Shown here piece by piece: positions 60,242 through 64,000 of a stretch of DNA of 64,000 nucleotides. The translations under genes and the position numbers were made by a program. The notes beneath the pieces are model-generated. The model worked only from the letters and a program-made list of their open reading frames with translations. It searched no databases and was not told where the DNA came from. The DNA is from Streptomyces sp. NBC_00377 (lineage in GTDB: Bacteria > Actinomycetota > Actinomycetes > Streptomycetales > Streptomycetaceae): NCBI RefSeq assembly GCF_036075115.1, contig NZ_CP107958.1, positions 3,100,001 through 3,164,000 on the forward strand, written 5' to 3'. How positions within the stretch are numbered: the stretch's first letter is position 1; each line of letters starts with the position of its first letter.

Positions 60242-61426
60242 GTGTCAGGAAGGTTGCTGGGTCTGGCTTGTACGGTCTCCACGGCGGCGCTCGCGGCACA
60301 GGCGCTCCTGGCCCCCGGGCTAGCCGTGGCCGCGGCGGAACCGCCGGAGCCCGGCGGACGGGCCGTGACCGCGCCACGGACACCGGACCCGGACGGACCA
60401 CAGGTGGCCGGGACGGAGTCCTCCGATACCGACGATCGTTCCGTGGCCCGCCTGCTGACGGACCTTCAGCGGCTGTACCAGGAGGCCGAACGGGCCAGTG
60501 AGGCGTTCAACGCCACCGAGGAGCAGCTGAAGCGGCGGAGGGCCGAGACCGGGCGGCTGGACGCAGAGCTCGTGAAGGCCCGGCTCTCCCTGCACCGAAG
60601 CCGGGGCGCGGCCGGCCGGCTCGCCCGCCAGCAGTACCAGAGCAGCACCGGCCTCTCCCCGTACGTGCGGCTGCTGCTCGCCCGCGATCCGCAGCACGCT
60701 CTCGACCAGGGGCATCTGATCGGCCAGTTGGCGCGGGAGCGGGCCGGGACCGTCGGGCGGCTGGAGAACGGCGAACGCAAGGCCGACTCGCTGGCGCGCC
60801 AGGCCCGCGCCGCCCTCGACGAACAGCTCACCCTCGTGGAACGGCGGAAGAAGGAGCGCGACAACGTGCGCCGGCGCCTGGCCGACGTCGAGGCACTCCT
60901 CGCCTCCCTCACCGCCGAGCAGCTCACCGCTCTCGCCGAGCTGGAGAAGGACGGCGTCGCGCGGGCGCAGGGCAAGCTCGTGGCGTCCGGCGCCCTCGCC
61001 GAGGACCACAAGCCGTCGAAGGAGGGCGAGAAGGCCGTGCGGTACGCCGTGCGGCAGCTCGGGAAGCCGTACGAGTGGGGTGCGGAGGGCCCGCGGTCGT
61101 ACGACTGCTCGGGCCTCACCTCCGAGGCCTGGGGGCATGCGGGGAAACCGATCCCCCGCACCAGCGAGGAACAGTGGGCGCGGCTGCGGAGGATCCCCCT
61201 GAGGGAGCTGCGCCCCGGCGACCTGGTGATCTACTTCCCCGGGGCCACCCATGTGGCGATGTACCTGGGCGGGGGCAAGGTGGTCCAGGCCCCGAGAACC
61301 GGCGAGAAGGTCAAGATCACCGAGATCGCCTCCCAACCGGTGCTCGGAGCCGTACGCCCGGACGCCCCACCCGCGCCGAGGCCCGCTCGGGCGCCCGCTC
61401 AGGCGCCGGAGACGGAGCCCAGGTAG
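60242..61426 (+). CDS. Secreted NlpC/P60 peptidoglycan hydrolase with coiled-coil N terminus
   Basis: A 394-residue exported endopeptidase. The signal peptide covers residues 1-32. A long coiled coil (about 75-260, rich in Glu/Arg/Leu, as in RipA/SCO-type hydrolases) precedes the NlpC/P60 domain. The catalytic Cys289 is in SYDCSGLTSEAW, and His337 is in YFPGATHVAMYLG. It should cleave D-Glu-m-DAP (or LL-DAP) bonds in peptidoglycan stems. GTG 60242 has the full GGAGGTGA ribosome site. A Pro/Ala tail ends the protein. Its 3' end overlaps the convergent flavoprotein gene by 28 nt. Confidence 0.93.
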   Translation: MSGRLLGLACTVSTAALAAQALLAPGLAVAAAEPPEPGGRAVTAPRTPDPDGPQVAGTESSDTDDRSVARLLTDLQRLYQEAERASEAFNATEEQLKRRRAETGRLDAELVKARLSLHRSRGAAGRLARQQYQSSTGLSPYVRLLLARDPQHALDQGHLIGQLARERAGTVGRLENGERKADSLARQARAALDEQLTLVERRKKERDNVRRRLADVEALLASLTAEQLTALAELEKDGVARAQGKLVASGALAEDHKPSKEGEKAVRYAVRQLGKPYEWGAEGPRSYDCSGLTSEAWGHAGKPIPRTSEEQWARLRRIPLRELRPGDLVIYFPGATHVAMYLGGGKVVQAPRTGEKVKITEIASQPVLGAVRPDAPPAPRPARAPAQAPETEPR

Positions 61427-62652
61427 GCCGCCGTCTTCTCCGGCTCGTAGAAGAAGTTCTCGAAGTCGGCCGGGTCGTTGAAGGCGTTGGCGAAACGATC
61501 GGCCACCGGCGGCAGCTGTCCGGCCGCGCCCAACAGGTTGATGATGTGCTCCGGCGGCGGGGCCAGCATCGCGTTGGTCCACTTGGTGACGTGCTGCGCG
61601 GTGTCCCAATAGCGGTCGAAGGTGGCGCGCATCCACTCCTCGTCGAACTCCTTCTCCCCGCGCTCGAGGATCGAGGAGAGGTACGCGGCTGCACACTTGG
61701 ACGCCGAGTTGGAGCCCTGGCCGGTGATCGGGTCGTTGGCGACGACGACGTCGGCGACGCCGAGCACCAGACCGCCGCCGGGCAGACGGCCGACGGGGTT
61801 GCGGACGGTGGGCGCATAGCGGCCGGCCAGGGTGCCGCCCGCGTCGGTCAGTTCGACCCTGGTGGCGCGCGCGTACTCCCAGGGCGTGAACTTCTCCATG
61901 AGCTCCAGGGTCAGGGAGAGGTGTTCCGCCGGGTCCTTGACGCCGTTGAAGACGTCCAGCGGGCCGCCGGGTATGCCCTCCCAGAACAGGATGTCCGCGC
62001 GGCCGGAGGTGGTGAGCGTCGGCATGACGAAGAGTTCGCCGACTCCGGGGACCAGGTTGCAGCGGACCGCCTCGGTGTCCGGGTGCTCCGGGCGCGGGCC
62101 GACCCCGTGGACGTAGGCGACGGCGAGGGCGCGCTGCGGCTCGCCGTAGGGGGACCGCTCCGGGTCCCGGCCGAACATCTGGACGAGTTCGCCCTTGCCC
62201 GCCGAGACCAGGACCAGGTCGTAGGCCCGGGAGAAGTAGTCGAGATCGGAGACCGCCGCACCGTGGATCACCAGTTGGCCGCCGCGCTGGGCGAACGTCT
62301 CCATCCAGCCGGCCATCTTCACCCGCTGGTCGACGGACTGCGCGTAGCCGTCGAGCCTGCCCAGCCAGTCGATCGCACGCTGGGTCGGGCCCGGGTCGTG
62401 CGAGCCGGGGGCGGCGACCGAGACGCCGAGGCCCTCGATCTTCGGGGCCTGCTGCTCCCAGAAGTTCAGCTGGAGGTCGCGCTCGTGCTGGAGGGCCGTG
62501 TGGAACATGCACTGCGTCGACATGACCCGGCCGGAGCGGATCTCGTCCGCCGTCCGGTTCGACATCAGGGTGACCTCGTACCCGTGCGACTGGAGGCCGA
62601 GGGCGAGCTGGAGACCGGACTGGCCGGCTCCGACGACGAGTATCTTCCGCAT
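61399..62652 (-). CDS. Styrene monooxygenase StyA-like flavoprotein
   Basis: A 417-residue FAD-dependent oxygenase. The Rossmann FAD motif KILVVGAGQSGLQLALGL starts the protein. StyA-type features include RSGRVMSTQCMFHTAL, and a C-terminal DPITGQGSNSASKCA that contacts FAD. It takes reduced flavin from a separate reductase (not seen here) for epoxidation. It is 24 nt downstream of cvnD and so probably part of the conservon transcript. This combination, a G-protein-like module with a flavin oxygenase, is known in several streptomycete conservons only by analogy with P450-linked ones. Confidence 0.88.
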   Translation of the reverse strand: MRKILVVGAGQSGLQLALGLQSHGYEVTLMSNRTADEIRSGRVMSTQCMFHTALQHERDLQLNFWEQQAPKIEGLGVSVAAPGSHDPGPTQRAIDWLGRLDGYAQSVDQRVKMAGWMETFAQRGGQLVIHGAAVSDLDYFSRAYDLVLVSAGKGELVQMFGRDPERSPYGEPQRALAVAYVHGVGPRPEHPDTEAVRCNLVPGVGELFVMPTLTTSGRADILFWEGIPGGPLDVFNGVKDPAEHLSLTLELMEKFTPWEYARATRVELTDAGGTLAGRYAPTVRNPVGRLPGGGLVLGVADVVVANDPITGQGSNSASKCAAAYLSSILERGEKEFDEEWMRATFDRYWDTAQHVTKWTNAMLAPPPEHIINLLGAAGQLPPVADRFANAFNDPADFENFFYEPEKTAAYLGSVSGA

Positions 62653-62676
62653 GCGGGCAACTCTCCTTGAAGGGCC

Positions 62677-63321
62677 TTACTCGGGGGTTTCGTCGAGCGC
62701 GTGGCCCACCAGGGCCAGAAGGGTCTCGATGACCGAGATCCGGCGCCGCGCATCCATGATCATGACAGGTATGTGCGCGGGGATCGTCAGCGCCTCCCGC
62801 ACGTCCACCGGCTCGAACAGCTCGCTGCCGTCGAAGTGGTTGACGGCGACGACGTACGGCAGCCCACAGCTCTCGAAGTAGTCCAGCGCCGGGAAGCAGT
62901 CCTTCAGCCGGCGGGTGTCGGCCAGCACGACCGCGCCGATCGCGCCGCGCACCAGGTCGTCCCACATGAACCAGAACCGCTGCTGACCCGGTGTGCCGAA
63001 CAGATACAGCACCAGGTCGTCGTCGAGGGTCAGCCGGCCGTAGTCCATGGCGACGGTGGTGGTGACCTTCTCCGGGGTGCCGGTCAGGTCGTCCGTCTCC
63101 TCGCTGGCCTCGGTCATCAGCGCCTCCGTCTGGAGGGGCTCGATCTCCGAGACGGTGCCGACGAGGGTGGTCTTGCCGACCCCGAAGCCGCCCGCCACCA
63201 CGATCTTCGTGGCGACGGGGGCCCGGGTGCGGTCCGTCTGCCAGGGCTTCAGGGGTTCGTCGGGCTCGACGAGGGGGGCGACGCCAAAGGAGGAGGCGGC
63301 GTCAGAGACGACGGAGTCCAC
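62677..63321 (-). CDS. cvnD: Conservon GTP-binding protein CvnD
   Basis: A 214-residue small GTPase-like protein. The P-loop GGFGVGKTT is at residues 44-52, and the switch region LYLFGTPGQQRFWFMWDD and AVNHFDGS give the G3 and NKxD-like motifs. CvnD proteins belong to the MglA-like family and associate with the membrane with CvnA-C in a eukaryote-like signalling module. Its start overlaps cvnC by 20 nt. Confidence 0.95.
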   Translation of the reverse strand: MDSVVSDAASSFGVAPLVEPDEPLKPWQTDRTRAPVATKIVVAGGFGVGKTTLVGTVSEIEPLQTEALMTEASEETDDLTGTPEKVTTTVAMDYGRLTLDDDLVLYLFGTPGQQRFWFMWDDLVRGAIGAVVLADTRRLKDCFPALDYFESCGLPYVVAVNHFDGSELFEPVDVREALTIPAHIPVMIMDARRRISVIETLLALVGHALDETPE

Positions 63322-63763
63322 TCAGCACCCTTTCCAGCAGAGCGCGGTCGGGACGGCCCGTACCGTGAGCAGTACCGGTGCCGTACACACGGATCTTTCC
63401 CTGGTCCGCGAGGTCGCTGAGGAGCACCCGGACCACACCGAGCGGCATCTTCAGCAGCGCGGCGATCTCGGCCACCGTGCGCATCCGGCGGCACAGTTCG
63501 ACGATGGCCCGCAGCTCCGGCATGACGGTGGCCCTCAGGGACCCTCCCCCATAGCTCAGCACATGGGAGGTACCCCCCGTCAGCTCCTTGCGTTCCTCGG
63601 GCGCTTCGAGGGCCGCGACGAAGGTCTCGACGAGGAGGACGTGCCCGAAGCGGGTGCGGCCGCCGGTGAGCGAGTAGGGGCGCACCCGGGCCGGTTTGCG
63701 GTCGCCACGGCGGAGGGGGAGCTGCCGCCTGCCGTCCCGCGGCTGCTGCGGGATGCCGCTCAT
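63302..63763 (-). CDS. cvnC: Conservon protein CvnC (DUF742)
   Basis: A 153-residue DUF742 protein. RVRPYSLTGGRTRFG is at the N terminus, and CRRMRTVAEIAALLKMPLGV followed by VRVLLSDLADQG forms the winged-helix-like domain. Between them the segment GTSHVLSYGGGSLRA is coded by a palindromic sequence (63541-63580) resembling a repeated Streptomyces intergenic element. This may be an in-frame insertion that lengthens the protein compared with typical members of about 115-130 residues. It overlaps cvnB by 4 nt. Confidence 0.93.
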   Translation of the reverse strand: MSGIPQQPRDGRRQLPLRRGDRKPARVRPYSLTGGRTRFGHVLLVETFVAALEAPEERKELTGGTSHVLSYGGGSLRATVMPELRAIVELCRRMRTVAEIAALLKMPLGVVRVLLSDLADQGKIRVYGTGTAHGTGRPDRALLERVLSGLRRL

Positions 63764-64000
63764 CGCGCGCCCCCGGCCGCCGCGGACTCCAGAGACTGCC
63801 GTAGTTCGCTGCGCAGTTCGGGGGTCAGGACGTGGCCGGCGCGGCCCACGAAGAGAGCCATGTGGTAGGCCACCACGCTCATGTCGCAGTCGGCGGAGCC
63901 GTGCACTCCGAGGAGCGAGCCGTCGCTGATCGACATGACGAAGAGGCTGCCCTCGTCCATCGCGATCATGGTGTGCTTCACCCCGCCGAACGCCATGAGC
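63760..64000 (-). CDS. cvnB: Conservon protein CvnB (roadblock/LC7), partial at the 5' end
   Basis: The last 80 codons of a roadblock/LC7 protein, running off the window. FGGVKHTMIAMDEGSLFVMS and LGVHGSADCDMSVVAYHMAL are characteristic. Family members have about 135-140 residues, so 55-60 are missing. The visible ATG at 63996 is internal. CvnB is the predicted GTPase-activating-type partner of CvnD; the histidine-kinase-like cvnA should lie just outside the window. Confidence 0.94.
   Translation of the reverse strand, partial: LMAFGGVKHTMIAMDEGSLFVMSISDGSLLGVHGSADCDMSVVAYHMALFVGRAGHVLTPELRSELRQSLESAAAGGAR

Noticed and set aside
60320..62965. 880-codon minus-strand frame across NlpC/P60 and the flavoprotein
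   Set aside because: Out of frame with the StyA-like gene and antisense to the hydrolase; composition is Arg/Pro noise.

Overview
The window is high-GC actinobacterial DNA with the codon and gene-order signature of Streptomyces. The minus-strand block from the atp operon to the argS slot (atpH-atpF-atpE-atpB-atpI, WecA/MraY-type transferase, SHMT-like gene, LMW-PTP-like gene, tsaC, prmC, prfA, rpmE, LCP gene, trypsin-like protease, rho, thrB, thrC, hom, lysA, ArgRS-like gene) keeps the ancestral actinobacterial order known from Streptomyces and, in outline, from Mycobacterium tuberculosis. Conservons (cvnB-cvnC-cvnD), a DUF3040 protein, a SEDS/PBP pair and a long Ku point the same way. Identification rests on remembered family and synteny knowledge; no search was run.

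1-23.8 kb: core housekeeping genes, almost all on the minus strand. They cover the F-ATPase, cell-wall lipid-linked sugar transfer, translation (tsaC, prmC, prfA, rpmE), transcription termination (rho) and the aspartate-family amino acid pathway (hom, thrC, thrB, lysA). Two conserved genes here look catalytically altered: an LMW-phosphatase homologue with Ser at the nucleophile position, and an ArgRS-like protein in the argS slot with no HIGH or KMSKS signature.

24.1-33.4 kb: a 9.3-kb island inserted in a tRNA-Arg(CCG) gene and bounded by a 47-bp direct repeat of the tRNA 3' half. It holds an IS5-type element, a HEPN/zinc-ribbon protein, a dead NERD gene, a frameshifted and truncated tyrosine integrase, a DUF1963-like gene bracketed by a 24-nt inverted repeat, a BsuBI/PstI-like restriction-modification pair, and an AT-richer gene that looks like a helix-hairpin-helix/zinc-finger/PD-(D/E)XK nuclease. 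It reads as an immobilised defence island.

33.4-39.4 kb: a scarred zone with a PAP2 membrane enzyme, then a compressed operon in which a carbamoyltransferase, a GT2 and a GT9 gene survive only as fragments around an apparently intact HAD phosphatase, followed by DUF3040 and a 13-bp tandem array.

39.4-64 kb: accessory but mostly intact chromosome. There is an ANTAR regulator; a galactoside locus (MFS transporter, GH35 beta-galactosidase, LacI regulator, perfect 16-bp operator-like palindrome); a membrane acyltransferase; a divergent Ku/LigD-polymerase end-joining pair; a NERD protein; a tyrosine/dual-specificity phosphatase; a lipoprotein-histidine kinase pair with no response regulator beside it; a secreted Gly/Asn/Gln-repeat SH3 protein; a SEDS-transpeptidase pair; an AurF-like diiron oxygenase with a TetR regulator; a NlpC/P60 hydrolase; and a conservon followed by a StyA-like flavoprotein. 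The conservon continues past the right edge, and atpH is cut at the left edge.
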